DNA of 14,966 nucleotides from Streptomyces roseochromogenus subsp. oscitans DS 12.976 (GCF_000497445.1 NZ_CM002285.1:2442596-2457561), one strand, 5' to 3'. Counted from the first letter of the stretch, positions 1-8,302 are shown. Numbers and translations are program-made. The notes: generated by a model from the sequence alone, not told the origin.

Positions 1-347
1 CTCCTGCGGAGCGGATCGAGCGCTCACTTCCCCCACCTTCCGAAGTAACGGACAGACATGAACAGGGAAGATATTGTCCGCCGCGCCCATTCCGCCAACC
101 CGGCTGTGCAACTGCGGAAATCGCTGCTCCGTGTGCCTCGCCACGCACTTGAAAACGGCGGATTGTCACCCGATCATGAATCACTTCAGGATTCCGGGCC
201 GTTGTCCGATGCTCGCGCGCGCAGAAACCTCCTCAGGTTTTCCCGACGTCACAGGCGGGCCGTGTGCCCCGCCCTTCGCACCCTCGCCGAGCCGTGGTCC
301 GGCCGATCCGACGACCAGGTAGATCCTTGCAGCGAAGGTGAGTTCGC
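1..347. other. non-coding region upstream of the anthranilate synthase gene
   Basis: No convincing gene lies here. The ORFs that cross it have atypical amino-acid composition and lack the strong G/C third-position bias of the neighbouring genes. The region holds a promoter-like pair at 149-177 and a small hairpin at about 222-237 (AAACCT, four-base loop, AGGTTT). A spaced inverted repeat has arms CGGACA (49-54) and TGTCCG (75-80). I looked for a trp attenuator and found no short reading frame with clustered Trp codons. On the minus strand a GTG at 27-25 is preceded by a purine-rich AAGGTGG-like stretch. It could be the start of a divergent gene running off the left edge, but only nine codons are visible. 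Confidence 0.6.
149..177 (+). promoter_or_regulatory. putative vegetative promoter of the anthranilate synthase gene
   Basis: TTGAAA at 149-154 matches five of six bases of the -35 consensus. It is followed by a 17-base spacer and GATCAT at 172-177, which matches four of six bases of the -10 consensus. This would place the transcript start near 184 and leave a leader of about 160 bases before the ATG at 348. The -35 hexamer overlaps the word AAAACGG (152-158), which also occurs in the operator-like repeat near 12053. Prediction by eye only. Confidence 0.45.
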
Positions 348-2567
348 ATGTCTTCTCTCGACATCACGGGCGTGCCCACGGCGGCCCCCGTCGATCTTCG
401 GTGGTCCACCGCTTCCGGGGTGGAGGTGAGACTGACGGCCTGCCATGCCGGCAGCGCCCAGGCCGTGCGCGCCAGGCTGGAGACGGCACTCGACGAGCGA
501 CGCGGAATGCTGCTGTTCCGCGGCCATGACCGGGTGCTCGGCTATGTCGACCCGCCACTCGAACTGTCGGTCGAGTCGACCGAGTTGACGGTCCGGGCGC
601 TCAACGACCGGGGCCGGGTGCTGATCCCCGCGCTGCGGACGGTGCTCGCCGGACACCTGCTCCTGGAGCCGGGCACGAACGACACGCTGCGTGGCCGGGC
701 CCGTCCCACGAGCGGCGTCTTCGCCGAGGAGGACCGCACCCGCAACGCGGGGGTGTTCGGCGCAGTCCGCGCCGTACTGCGCGGCCTGTCGGCGTCCGAG
801 GACTCGCTGCTGGGCCTGTACGGCGCCTTCGGATACGACCTGATCTTCCAGGTGGACCCGGTCGAGCGGCACCAGGAACGGCGCACGGGGGACCGCGACC
901 TGGTCCTGCATCTGCCCGACGAAATATGGGAGTTGGACCTGCGGCAGGACCTGGCGGTGCGTCACCGCTACGACTTCACGTTCGCAGGCGCGGACACCGG
1001 GGGGCTGCCGCGCACCTCGCCCGTGCAGCCGTTCGTCCCGGGTGCGCCCCTGGCGGCGCGCGACCACGCTCCCGGCGAGTACGCGCAGGTGGTCGCCAAA
1101 GCCATGCCGCTGTTCCGGTCGGGCGACCTGTTCGAGGTGGTGCCGAGCCAGGTCTTCCGCCGGCCCTGCCCCACCCCGCCGTCCGACGTCTTCCGCCGGC
1201 TGCGGCTGCGCAACCCCGCGCCGCACAGCCTGCTGATGAACCTCGGGGAGCGGGAGTACCTGGTGGGCGCCTCCCCGGAGATGTTCGTGCGGGTGCGGCA
1301 CGAACCGGGCGCCGAGGGCAATCGCTCGGTGATCGAGTCGTCCCCGATCAGCGGCACCATCGCACGCGGGCAGGACGCGCTGGAGGATGCGCGGCGCATC
1401 CGCGAACTGCTCGGCTCGGTGAAGGAGGAGTCGGAGCTGACCATGTGCACCGACGTGGACCGCAACGACAAGGCCCGGGTCTGCGAGCCGGGGTCCGTCG
1501 AGGTGGTGGACCGCCGGCGCATCGAGATGTACTCGGCGCTCATCCACACCGTGGACCGCGTCCGCGGTGTGCTGCGGCGCGACAGGGACGCCCTGGACGG
1601 CTTCCTCGCGCATCTGTGGGCGGTCACCGTCACCGGCGCGCCGAAGCTCGCGGCGGTGGACTTCATCGAACACGCGGAGCGTTCGCCGCGCCGCTGGTAC
1701 GGCGGCGCGGTCGGGCGGCTGGGCTTCGACGGCACCCTCGACACGGTGCTGACCCTGCGGACGGTGCACATCCTGGACGGGGTCGCCGCGGTGCGGGCGG
1801 GTGCGACGCTGCTCCACGACTCCTCGCCGGAAGCGGAGGAGGCGGAGACCGAGCTGAAGGCGCGGGCCCTGCTGGAGGTCCTGGACGAACCCGCCGTACG
1901 GCCCGCGCCCGTGACGCGGGTCCGGGCGCGCGGTGTGGGCGCGGGGGTGCGCGTGCTGATGGTGGACCACCGCGACTCCTTCGCGCACTGCCTCGCCGAC
2001 CATCTGCGGCAGACCGCCGCGGAGGTCACCACCTTCCGCAGCGGCAGCCATCTGCCCGTGCTGCGCGAACAGCGACCGGATCTGCTGGTGCTCTCCCCCG
2101 GCCCCGGGCGTCCCGAGGACTTCGGCATGGCCCGCACGCTGGCCGAGGCCGAGCGGCTGGGTGTCGCGGTGTTCGGAGTGTGCCTGGGCCTGCAGGGAAT
2201 GATCGAGTACTGCGGCGGCACCCTGGACGTGCTGGGGCGACCGGTGCACGGCAAGCCGTCGGCCGTACGGGTCACCGACCCCGGGTCCCGGCTGCTGGCC
2301 GGGCTTCCCGAACAGTTCGAGGTGGGCCGCTATCACTCGCTGTACGCCCCGGTCGACTCGGTGCCCGCGGAGCTGCGGGTGACCGCTGCCACGGAGGACG
2401 GGGTGACGATGGCCGTGGAGCACCGTGAACGGCCATGGGCGGCCGTGCAGTTCCATCCGGAGTCCATCATGAGCGCCCGAGGCGCGGCGGGGCGGCGGAT
2501 CGTGGACAACGCGGTGTCGTCGCTGACCGCCGCGACGCTCCGGCAGACCGGCGCCGCCCGTCCGTGA
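348..2567 (+). CDS. trpE(G): fused anthranilate synthase (TrpE-TrpG in one chain)
   Basis: This 739-aa protein should convert chorismate and glutamine to anthranilate, glutamate and pyruvate in the cytoplasm. The chorismate-binding (TrpE) half covers roughly residues 20-515 and the glutamine amidotransferase (TrpG) half 533-735. Seen: PISGTIARG (333-341), KEESELTMCTDVDRNDK (359-375), TVTGAPKLAAVDFIE (427-441) and GATLLHDSSPEAEEAETE (485-502), all typical of the fused enzyme first known from rhizobia. The amidotransferase triad is Cys612 (GVCLGLQ), His703 and Glu705 (QFHPES). The ATG at 348 follows AAGGTGAG with normal spacing. The N-terminal segment is odd: the LLxS-type tryptophan-binding motif and the Tyr of NPxPY are missing (LLFRG at 55-59, NPAPHS at 289-294), suggesting weak feedback control. 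An aminodeoxyisochorismate (phenazine-type) synthase is the main alternative, but no other phenazine gene is present. The gene is alone on its strand here and its neighbours suggest it feeds a secondary pathway. Confidence 0.92.
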   Translation: MSSLDITGVPTAAPVDLRWSTASGVEVRLTACHAGSAQAVRARLETALDERRGMLLFRGHDRVLGYVDPPLELSVESTELTVRALNDRGRVLIPALRTVLAGHLLLEPGTNDTLRGRARPTSGVFAEEDRTRNAGVFGAVRAVLRGLSASEDSLLGLYGAFGYDLIFQVDPVERHQERRTGDRDLVLHLPDEIWELDLRQDLAVRHRYDFTFAGADTGGLPRTSPVQPFVPGAPLAARDHAPGEYAQVVAKAMPLFRSGDLFEVVPSQVFRRPCPTPPSDVFRRLRLRNPAPHSLLMNLGEREYLVGASPEMFVRVRHEPGAEGNRSVIESSPISGTIARGQDALEDARRIRELLGSVKEESELTMCTDVDRNDKARVCEPGSVEVVDRRRIEMYSALIHTVDRVRGVLRRDRDALDGFLAHLWAVTVTGAPKLAAVDFIEHAERSPRRWYGGAVGRLGFDGTLDTVLTLRTVHILDGVAAVRAGATLLHDSSPEAEEAETELKARALLEVLDEPAVRPAPVTRVRARGVGAGVRVLMVDHRDSFAHCLADHLRQTAAEVTTFRSGSHLPVLREQRPDLLVLSPGPGRPEDFGMARTLAEAERLGVAVFGVCLGLQGMIEYCGGTLDVLGRPVHGKPSAVRVTDPGSRLLAGLPEQFEVGRYHSLYAPVDSVPAELRVTAATEDGVTMAVEHRERPWAAVQFHPESIMSARGAAGRRIVDNAVSSLTAATLRQTGAARP

Positions 2568-2579
2568 CCGGACCCGCCC

Positions 2580-2630
2580 GCACGACACTCGGCCCCGCCG
2601 GCATGTGCCCGGCGGGGCCGAGTGTCGTGC
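2580..2630. terminator. strong bidirectional terminator hairpin
   Basis: A perfect 22-bp inverted repeat pairs 2580-2601 with 2609-2630 around a 7-base loop (CATGTGC). It begins 12 bases after the trpE(G) stop and lies between convergent genes, so it can end transcripts from both sides. It has no T-run, as is common for terminators in high-GC actinobacteria. Confidence 0.85.
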
Positions 2631-2645
2631 AACCCGTACGCCGAA

Positions 2646-2675
2646 GGGCCCGTCGGGATTCCTCCCGGCGGGCCC
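2646..2675. terminator. second, tandem terminator hairpin
   Basis: Arms 2646-2658 and 2663-2675 form a 13-bp stem with one G-T wobble and a TTCC tetraloop. It sits 15 bases beyond the first hairpin and 46 bases from the ispG stop. On the minus strand it would be met first by transcripts leaving ispG. Confidence 0.65.
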
Positions 2676-2721
2676 TGGTCCGCGCCTGTGTCGGGCGGGT
2701 CTTCGGCTTGTCAGGCGTGGT

Positions 2722-3879
2722 TCATGTCCCGACCGTGACCACCTCCGGTTCCCCGGCCTCGGTGGTGGTCTCGGCGAGGCGCAGTGCCTCCTCGATGAGG
2801 GTTTCCACGATTTTCGACTCGGGGACGGTCTTGACGACCTCGCCGCGGACGAAGATCTGGCCCTTGCCGTTGCCGGAGGCCACCCCCAGGTCGGCCTCCC
2901 GGGCCTCCCCCGGTCCGTTGACCACGCAGCCCATGACGGCGACGCGCAGCGGTGCCTGAAGGCCCTCCAGGCCGGCGCTGACCTCGGCGGCCAGCTTGTA
3001 GACGTCGACCTGGGCGCGGCCGCAGGAGGGGCAGGAGACGATGTCGAGCTTGCGGGGCCGCAGCCCGAGCGCTTGCAGGATCTGGGTGCCGGCCTTGACC
3101 TCCTCGGCGGGCGGCGCCGACAGGGACACCCGGATGGTGTCCCCGATGCCCTGCCGGAGCAACGCCCCGAAGGCCACCGCGGACTTCACGATGCCCTGGA
3201 AGGCCGGGCCGGCCTCGGTGACGCCGAGGTGCAGGGGGTAGTCGCACCGCTCGGCGAGCAGCTCATACGCACGCACCATGACCAGCGGGTCGTTGTGCTT
3301 GACGGAGATCTTCAGGTCGTGGAATTCGTGCTCGGCGAACAGGCTCGCCTCCCACAGCGCGGACTCGACCAGCGCTTCGGGTGTCGCCCTGCCGTGCTTG
3401 GCGAGCAGGCGCCGGTCGAGGGAACCGGCGTTGACGCCGATGCGGATGGGGGTGCCGTGCTCCTTGGCGGCGCGGGCGATGTCCTTGATCCGGTCGTCGA
3501 ACTTCTTGATGTTGCCGGGGTTGACCCGGACCGCGGCGCAGCCCGCCTCGATGGCGGCGAACACGTAGCGGGGCTGGAAGTGAATGTCGGCGACGACGGG
3601 GATCTGCGCCTTGCGGGCGATCTGCGGCAGGGCGTCGGCGTCGTCCTGGGACGGGCACGCCACCCGCACGATGTCGCAGCCGGCCGCGGTCAGCTGGGCG
3701 ATCTGCTGGAGGGTCGCGTTCACGTCGGCCGTCGGGGTCGTCGTCATGGACTGCACGGAGACCGGTGAGCCGCTGCCCACGCCGACCTTGCCGACCCGGA
3801 GTTGGCGGGTCGGGCGGCGTGGGGCGAGGGGTTCCGGCAGTGTCCGGGGTGTCTGGGGCATGCCGAGGGAGACCGTCAT
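2722..3879 (-). CDS. ispG: 4-hydroxy-3-methylbut-2-enyl-diphosphate synthase
   Basis: IspG (GcpE, 385 aa) reductively opens methylerythritol cyclodiphosphate to HMBPP, the penultimate step of the MEP isoprenoid pathway, in the cytoplasm. Seen: an N-terminal TIM-barrel with [12 protein letters not shown] (42-53) and ADIHFQP (97-103), and a C-terminal iron-sulfur domain. The [4Fe-4S] ligands are visible as Cys283 and Cys286 (CPSCGR), Cys318 (GCVVNGPGE) and Glu325. Length is normal for the compact bacterial form. The ATG follows an AAGGA-type site. It is last in the ispH to ispG operon, 35 bases after dxs. Streptomyces normally keeps its housekeeping ispG beside dxr, so this is probably a second, pathway-dedicated copy. 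Adjacency of dxs and ispG is also known from hopanoid clusters, but no squalene-hopene cyclase is visible here. Confidence 0.97.
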   Translation of the reverse strand: MTVSLGMPQTPRTLPEPLAPRRPTRQLRVGKVGVGSGSPVSVQSMTTTPTADVNATLQQIAQLTAAGCDIVRVACPSQDDADALPQIARKAQIPVVADIHFQPRYVFAAIEAGCAAVRVNPGNIKKFDDRIKDIARAAKEHGTPIRIGVNAGSLDRRLLAKHGRATPEALVESALWEASLFAEHEFHDLKISVKHNDPLVMVRAYELLAERCDYPLHLGVTEAGPAFQGIVKSAVAFGALLRQGIGDTIRVSLSAPPAEEVKAGTQILQALGLRPRKLDIVSCPSCGRAQVDVYKLAAEVSAGLEGLQAPLRVAVMGCVVNGPGEAREADLGVASGNGKGQIFVRGEVVKTVPESKIVETLIEEALRLAETTTEAGEPEVVTVGT

Positions 3880-3914
3880 GATTCCTTCTTCTGGTCAACG
3901 GGCGGGACGGCGGG

Positions 3915-5744
3915 TCAGTGAGCCGGGTGGCCGGCGGCGGGTGCGGGCCGGCCCTGCCGCGGTACGGCGTCGAGGGCGGCCAGTTCCTCGGCGAGCGTGC
4001 GGGCGATGTGCCGGCTCGTCAGGCCGCTGCCGGCGAGCACGTCCCCGCGGGCGCCGTGGTCGGGGAAGTCCTGGGCGATGCCGAAGGTGCGTACCGCGGC
4101 GGTGGCGCCGTGGTCGCAGAGGGCCTGGGCGACGGCGGCGCCCACACCGCCGACCCGCCCGTTGTCCTCCACGGTCGCGACCATCCGGTGTTCGCGGCCT
4201 AGTTCCAGCAGGCCCGACGGCACCGGCTTGACCCAGCGCGGGTCGACGACGGTGACGCCGAAGCCGTGTCCCGCGAGCAGGTCGGCGGTCTCCAGGCAGG
4301 TGGTGGCCATGGTGCCGACGGCGACCAGCAGGACGTCCGGGTGCTCGGCCCGGCGCAGGATGTCGACACCGCCGCAGGAGTCGAGGGCGGGGATGTCCTC
4401 GCCGACGCTGCCCTTGGGGAACCGTACGACGGTGGGGGCGTCGTCGACGGCGACGGCCTCGCGCAGCGCCCGTCGCAGGGTGGCTCCGTCGCGTGGGGCG
4501 GCCACGCGGAGGCCGGGGACGAGCTGCAGCAGCGACAGGTCCCACATGCCGTTGTGCGACGGCCCGTCGTCGCCGGTGGCGCCTGCCCGGTCGAGGACGA
4601 AGGTCACGGGCGCCCGGTGCAGGGCGACGTCCATCAGGACCTGGTCGAAGGCCCGGTTGAGGAAGGTGGCGTAGAGGGCGACGACGGGGTGCAGTCCACC
4701 GAGGGCGAGCCCGGCTGCCGAGGTCACCGCGTGCTGTTCGGCGATGCCCACGTCGAAGGTGCGCTCCGGATGGCGCTCGGCGAACCGGCTCAGCCCGGTC
4801 GGGGCGAGCATGGCGGCGGTGATCGCCACCAGGTCCGGCCGCTCGGCGCCCAGTTCGGCCAGCTCGGCACCGAACACGTCGGTCCAGGAGGGCCGTTCGC
4901 GGCGGGCCGGAGCCGCTGCGGCCGGCTGGGCACGCACGGCGTGGAAACGGTCTGCCTCGTCCTGTTCGGCAGGCCGGTGGCCGCGGCCCTTCTCGGTGAG
5001 GCAGTGCACCACCACCGGCCGGCCGAGCCGCTTGGCGCGGGTCAGGGCCGACTCCAGGGCCTCGATGTCATGGCCGTCGACCGGGCCGAGATAGGCCAGG
5101 CCCAGTTCCTCGAAGAGACCCCGCGGGCCGAGGTGGCCGGCATCGGCGCGGGGGCCGGTGCGCAAGGCTGCCAGATGGTCGGCGAGGCCGCCGACGGTGG
5201 GGGCGTAGGAGCGTCCGTTGTCGTTGACGACGACGACCAGGGGGCGGTGCTTCGCGGCGGCGATGTTGTTCAGCGCTTCCCAGGCCATGCCGCCGGTGAG
5301 GGCCCCGTCGCCGATGACGGCGACGACGCTGCGGTCGGTGCTCCCCTGGATCTCGTACGCCTTCGCCAAGCCGTCCGCGTAGGAGAGCGCGGTAGAGGCG
5401 TGGCTGTTCTCGATGACGTCGTGGGCGGACTCGGCGCGGCAGGGGTATCCGGACAGGCCGCCGCGGCGGCGGAGCGTGTCGAATCCGGCGGCCCGGCCGG
5501 TCAGGATCTTGTGCACGTAGGTCTGGTGACCGGTGTCCCACAGGATGCGGTCGCGCGGTGAGTCGAAGACCCGGTGCAGGGCGATGGTGAGTTCCACCAC
5601 CCCGAGGTTGGGGCCCAGGTGACCGCCGGTCCTGGTGACCTTCTCCACCAGGAACCGGCGGATCATCGCGGCCAGTTCGGTCACCTCGGCCCCGGACAGC
5701 GCGCGCAGGTCCGCCGGCCCGGTGATCTCGTCAAGCTGTGGCAA
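3915..5744 (-). CDS. dxs: 1-deoxy-D-xylulose-5-phosphate synthase
   Basis: Dxs (609 aa) condenses pyruvate and glyceraldehyde 3-phosphate, using thiamine diphosphate, to give DXP. This is the first and usually flux-limiting step of the MEP pathway. Seen: [17 protein letters not shown] (41-57), TGHQTYVHK (71-79), and the ThDP motif running from GDGALTGG (145-152) to NDN (174-176). Also seen are the catalytic-glutamate motif [11 protein letters not shown] (331-341, Glu336) and [18 protein letters not shown] (385-402), the actinobacterial variant of the transketolase-like motif. The open frame extends far upstream into the prenyl synthase gene, but homology begins at PQLDEITGP. The only supported start is a TTG at 5744-5742 with AGGAGG just upstream. 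The protein is slightly shorter than the usual 620-650 aa. It lies 56 bases after the prenyl synthase stop and is co-transcribed with it by inference. Confidence 0.96.
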   Translation of the reverse strand: MPQLDEITGPADLRALSGAEVTELAAMIRRFLVEKVTRTGGHLGPNLGVVELTIALHRVFDSPRDRILWDTGHQTYVHKILTGRAAGFDTLRRRGGLSGYPCRAESAHDVIENSHASTALSYADGLAKAYEIQGSTDRSVVAVIGDGALTGGMAWEALNNIAAAKHRPLVVVVNDNGRSYAPTVGGLADHLAALRTGPRADAGHLGPRGLFEELGLAYLGPVDGHDIEALESALTRAKRLGRPVVVHCLTEKGRGHRPAEQDEADRFHAVRAQPAAAAPARRERPSWTDVFGAELAELGAERPDLVAITAAMLAPTGLSRFAERHPERTFDVGIAEQHAVTSAAGLALGGLHPVVALYATFLNRAFDQVLMDVALHRAPVTFVLDRAGATGDDGPSHNGMWDLSLLQLVPGLRVAAPRDGATLRRALREAVAVDDAPTVVRFPKGSVGEDIPALDSCGGVDILRRAEHPDVLLVAVGTMATTCLETADLLAGHGFGVTVVDPRWVKPVPSGLLELGREHRMVATVEDNGRVGGVGAAVAQALCDHGATAAVRTFGIAQDFPDHGARGDVLAGSGLTSRHIARTLAEELAALDAVPRQGRPAPAAGHPAH

Positions 5745-5748
5745 GACG

Positions 5749-5754
5749 CCTCCT
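5749..5754 (-). promoter_or_regulatory. ribosome binding site that fixes the dxs TTG start
   Basis: On the minus strand AGGAGG stands four bases before TTG (5744-5742). No ATG or GTG in frame lies close to it, and the next internal Met (residue 27) would cut into the conserved N-terminus. The strong but closely spaced site compensates for the weak start codon and could set Dxs dosage. Confidence 0.7.
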
Positions 5755-5800
5755 TCGTCGTGTCGTCGCGTACCGCGCGGGTCCACGGCGCGTGGGTGTG

Positions 5801-6874
5801 TCAGTGGTCCCGGTAGGCGACCCGGTGTGCCATCTCGGTGAGTTCGCCTCGCCAGTCCTCGTCGATGGGTGCCTGGTGCAGCACGTCGACGGCGGTGGTG
5901 ACGAGGTGGTCGATCCGTTCCTCGACCTCGGCCCGGACGCCACTGTCGGTCAGCAGGCGGCGCAGTTCGTCGGCGTCGGCCGCGTGGATCCCGCCGTCCG
6001 CGGGCAGCACCAGGGCCCGGACCCGCGCGTCGCGCCGGACGGCGAGGGCGAGCAGCAGGGTCATCTTGTGCTGGGCGAAGTCCAGTCCGGCCGGTTTGCC
6101 GGTGATCTCGCCGTCGCCGAACGCGTCGATGAGGTCGTCGCGCAGCTGGAAGGCCTCGCCCAGAGCCCGTCCGTACGCCTCGAACGATGCGGCGAGGTCC
6201 GGGCGGCCTGCGAGCAGGGCGCCGATGGTCAGCGGCCGGTGGATGGAGTAGTGCCCGGACTTGCAGACGGCGATCCGGCGGGACGTCTCCGGGTCGGGGT
6301 CGTAGGCGGCCGCGACCGAGACGTCCAGGAACTGTCCGACCAGCATCTCGGACTTCAGCCGGGACCATTCGTCGAGGACGGGCCGGGAGAATCCGGCAAG
6401 GAGCTGGTCCGCGTAGGTCAGGGCGAGGTCGCCGGCGAGGATCGCCGCGTTCTCACCGTACCGTTCGGAGCTTCCCCGCCAGCCCGCCCGGCGGTGCTCA
6501 GCGGCGCGGGCGACATGGAGGGTGGGCAGGCCGCGGCGCCGGTCGGACTCGTCGAGGACGTCGTCGTGGATGAGCGCGGACACGTGCAGCAGCTCCAGGG
6601 CCGCGCCGAGGCGAGCCGCGGCGGGGTCGTCGGGGCTGCCGCCCGCGAGCAGGAAACCGGAGGCGCAGAACGCGGGCCGCAACCGCTTGCCGCCGGCCGC
6701 CACGAGGTCGCCGATCGCGTCGAGGAGGACCAGCGCCTGCGGGGCGTCGTCGGCCCAGCGGGCGCGCTCCTCGGCGAGCAGGGCGGCGACGGCGCGTTCG
6801 ACGCCGTCCAGGATCGTGGCGCGCGCCTCTTTGAGAGCGCGGGCGGCGGGCGCGGAACACGTGGTTGTCGTCAT
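5801..6874 (-). CDS. polyprenyl (probably geranylgeranyl) diphosphate synthase
   Basis: This 357-aa all-alpha prenyltransferase should add isopentenyl diphosphate units to allylic primers in the cytoplasm. Seen: GGKRLRP (61-67), the first aspartate-rich motif DDVLD (104-108) and RRGLPT (113-118). Also seen are GQFLD (180-184), the second aspartate-rich motif DDLID (246-250), and Lys259 and Lys270 in the [12 protein letters not shown] stretch. The first motif has no two-residue insertion, so chain length should be set mainly by residue -5 before it. That residue is Ser99, with Ala100 next, both small, which favours C20 or longer over C15. Product length remains an inference. Its ATG overlaps the ispH stop as ATGA (6871-6874) with GAGGAG upstream, so translation is coupled. 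It sits between ispH and dxs and is the likely outlet of the C5 units this operon boosts. Confidence 0.92.
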   Translation of the reverse strand: MTTTTCSAPAARALKEARATILDGVERAVAALLAEERARWADDAPQALVLLDAIGDLVAAGGKRLRPAFCASGFLLAGGSPDDPAAARLGAALELLHVSALIHDDVLDESDRRRGLPTLHVARAAEHRRAGWRGSSERYGENAAILAGDLALTYADQLLAGFSRPVLDEWSRLKSEMLVGQFLDVSVAAAYDPDPETSRRIAVCKSGHYSIHRPLTIGALLAGRPDLAASFEAYGRALGEAFQLRDDLIDAFGDGEITGKPAGLDFAQHKMTLLLALAVRRDARVRALVLPADGGIHAADADELRRLLTDSGVRAEVEERIDHLVTTAVDVLHQAPIDEDWRGELTEMAHRVAYRDH

Positions 6875-7890
6875 GGCTTCTCCTCGGCCAGGGGCGTGCT
6901 GGGGACGCGGTCGCCGGCGGTGGTCGCCAGCCGTGCGGGCAGGGCGAAGACCACGTCCTCGCTGGCGCCCCGGTCAGTCTCGACGCCGGTGTAGCCCAGT
7001 TCGGTGAGCCGCTCGGCGAGCCCGCGGACCAGGATCTCGGGGGCGCTGGCGCCGGAACTGATGCCGACGGTGGTGACAGACTCCAGCCAGCTCTCGTCCA
7101 GGAAGGTGACGTCGGGCACCAGGTGGGCGCGAGCGCCGTGTTCCCGGGCGACCTCCACCATCCGCACGGAGTTGCTGGAGTTGACGGAGCCCACGACGAG
7201 GACGAGGTCGCTGCGGCGGGCGAGGGCCTTCACCGCGTTCTGGCGGTTCTGGCTGGCGTAGCAGATGTCGTCGCCGTGCGGGCCCACGAGGTCGGTGAAC
7301 CTGCGGCGCAGCGCGTCGACGACGCGTGCGGTCTCGTCCAGCGACAGGGTCGTCTGGGTCAGGTAGGCCACGGGGGCGTCGTCGGGCAGGTCGAGCCGTT
7401 CGACGTCCTCTTCGGTCCCGACGACCAGGGTGCGTTCGGGTGCCTCGCCGCGGGTGCCCTCGACCTCCTCGTGGTCGGCGTGGCCGACGAGCAGGATGGT
7501 GCGGCCGTCGCGGGCGTAGCGCACGGCCTCCTGGTGCACCTTGGCCACCAGCGGGCAGGTCGCGTCGATGACGTCGAGTCGGCGCTCGGCCGCGGCGCGG
7601 CGTACGGCCGGGGAGACGCCGTGGGCGGAGAAGACGCAGACCGCGCCCTCCGGCACCTCGCTCTCGCTGTCGACGAACCGGGCGCCGCGTTCGGTGAGTT
7701 CGGCGACCACGTGGTGGTTGTGCACAATCTCCTTGCGTACGTAGACGGGCGGTCCGTACAGGTCCAGGGCCCGCTCCACGATGCCGACGGCCCGTCGTAC
7801 CCCGGCGCAGAAGCCTCTCGGCTCGGCCAGCACGATCCGCCGGGTGCCGGAGTCTTCGTCGGGTGCTGTCTGCGTTTGCTGGGATCCCAC
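6871..7890 (-). CDS. ispH: 4-hydroxy-3-methylbut-2-enyl diphosphate reductase
   Basis: IspH (LytB, 339 aa) reduces HMBPP to IPP and DMAPP, the last MEP step, with a [4Fe-4S] cluster. The three cluster cysteines are visible as Cys28 (PRGFCAGV), Cys112 (DATCPLV) and Cys210 (DDICYAS). The catalytic glutamate lies in GHADHEEVEGT (Glu142), the substrate-binding run is TQTTLS (178-183), and SVNSSNS follows at 235-241. The open frame extends to 8232, but the conserved protein begins near residue 18. I chose the GTG at 7890-7888, preceded by GGAAGGA at a normal distance. It is the first gene of the operon and overlaps the next by four bases. Like dxs and ispG here it is probably an additional copy dedicated to the cluster. 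Confidence 0.96.
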   Translation of the reverse strand: MGSQQTQTAPDEDSGTRRIVLAEPRGFCAGVRRAVGIVERALDLYGPPVYVRKEIVHNHHVVAELTERGARFVDSESEVPEGAVCVFSAHGVSPAVRRAAAERRLDVIDATCPLVAKVHQEAVRYARDGRTILLVGHADHEEVEGTRGEAPERTLVVGTEEDVERLDLPDDAPVAYLTQTTLSLDETARVVDALRRRFTDLVGPHGDDICYASQNRQNAVKALARRSDLVLVVGSVNSSNSVRMVEVAREHGARAHLVPDVTFLDESWLESVTTVGISSGASAPEILVRGLAERLTELGYTGVETDRGASEDVVFALPARLATTAGDRVPSTPLAEEKP

Positions 7891-8029
7891 GGGTTTCTTC
7901 CTTCCAACAGGCTTGCCGGGGGCGGGTACGGGCGGGCCACACAGGGGCCGGCCGGAATGCGCTGTGCCCGGGAACGTCTCGCCGGGCGGCTGGGCGGGCA
8001 GGTCCGCCGGGCGGCCGCGCAAAGGACGC

Positions 8030-8066
8030 CGAGGTACCGGCCGCACGGTGCGCGGCCGGTACCTCG
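8030..8066. repeat. 15-bp perfect hairpin upstream of ispH
   Basis: Arms 8030-8044 and 8052-8066 are perfectly complementary (core GAGGTACCGGCCGC) around a 7-base loop, ACGGTGC. It lies about 140 bases upstream of the ispH start, between divergent genes where a plain terminator is not expected. It could be a leader or attenuator structure of the ispH operon, an operator, or the terminator of a small unrecognised transcript. Confidence 0.7.
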
Positions 8067-8273
8067 TCAGGCTGCAGTCCCGGCCCCCGGACCTGACACG
8101 TCCCGTCCGGGCGGGGCATCGACTCCGGAGGGAACGCGGGGGTGCCGGGACTTCGCGGCTGAAGAATAGGCCGAACGGCCCGGCGGGCCCACGGTGTTCA
8201 GCTTCGGCAACCCTTCGCCACCTGTCGTACACCGTGCAACTGCCGGGAATTCACACTTGCTCAGTCGCTCCGG

Positions 8274-8302
8274 CAGACAAAAGCGATCTTCCTCGTATTC
8301 TT
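8274..8302 (+). promoter_or_regulatory. possible promoter of the exported phosphatase gene
   Basis: CAGACA (8274-8279, four of six -35 matches) and TATTCT (8297-8302, four of six -10 matches) are separated by 17 bases. They lie in one of the few A/T-richer stretches of the spacer, about 100 bases before the ATG. Prediction by eye. Confidence 0.35.

Noticed and set aside
1..27. Divergent minus-strand gene starting at GTG 27-25
   Set aside because: Only nine codons are visible and the ribosome site is merely plausible. It cannot be supported without the sequence to the left.
58..429. Small plus-strand frames before trpE(G) (starting at 58 and 74) as genes or a trp leader peptide
   Set aside because: Composition is not coding-like, there is no clustered Trp codon, and one frame runs into the trpE(G) coding region in a different frame.
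348..2567. Phenazine PhzE (aminodeoxyisochorismate synthase) identity for the fused synthase
   Set aside because: Motifs and the 739-aa length fit the TrpE(G) anthranilate synthase type better, and no other phz gene is visible. Not strictly excluded.
249..2588. 779-codon open frame on the minus strand opposite trpE(G)
   Set aside because: It is a shadow of a high-GC gene: low-complexity Arg/His/Gly-rich translation, no recognisable domain, while the opposite strand encodes a clear enzyme.
5745..6368. Upstream extension of the dxs frame
   Set aside because: It overlaps the well-supported prenyl synthase gene in another frame and has no similarity to Dxs.
2722..7890. Hopanoid cluster fragment
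   Set aside because: dxs and ispG adjacency fits, but no squalene-hopene cyclase, squalene synthase or HpnH is present, and ispH plus type II PKS context points elsewhere.
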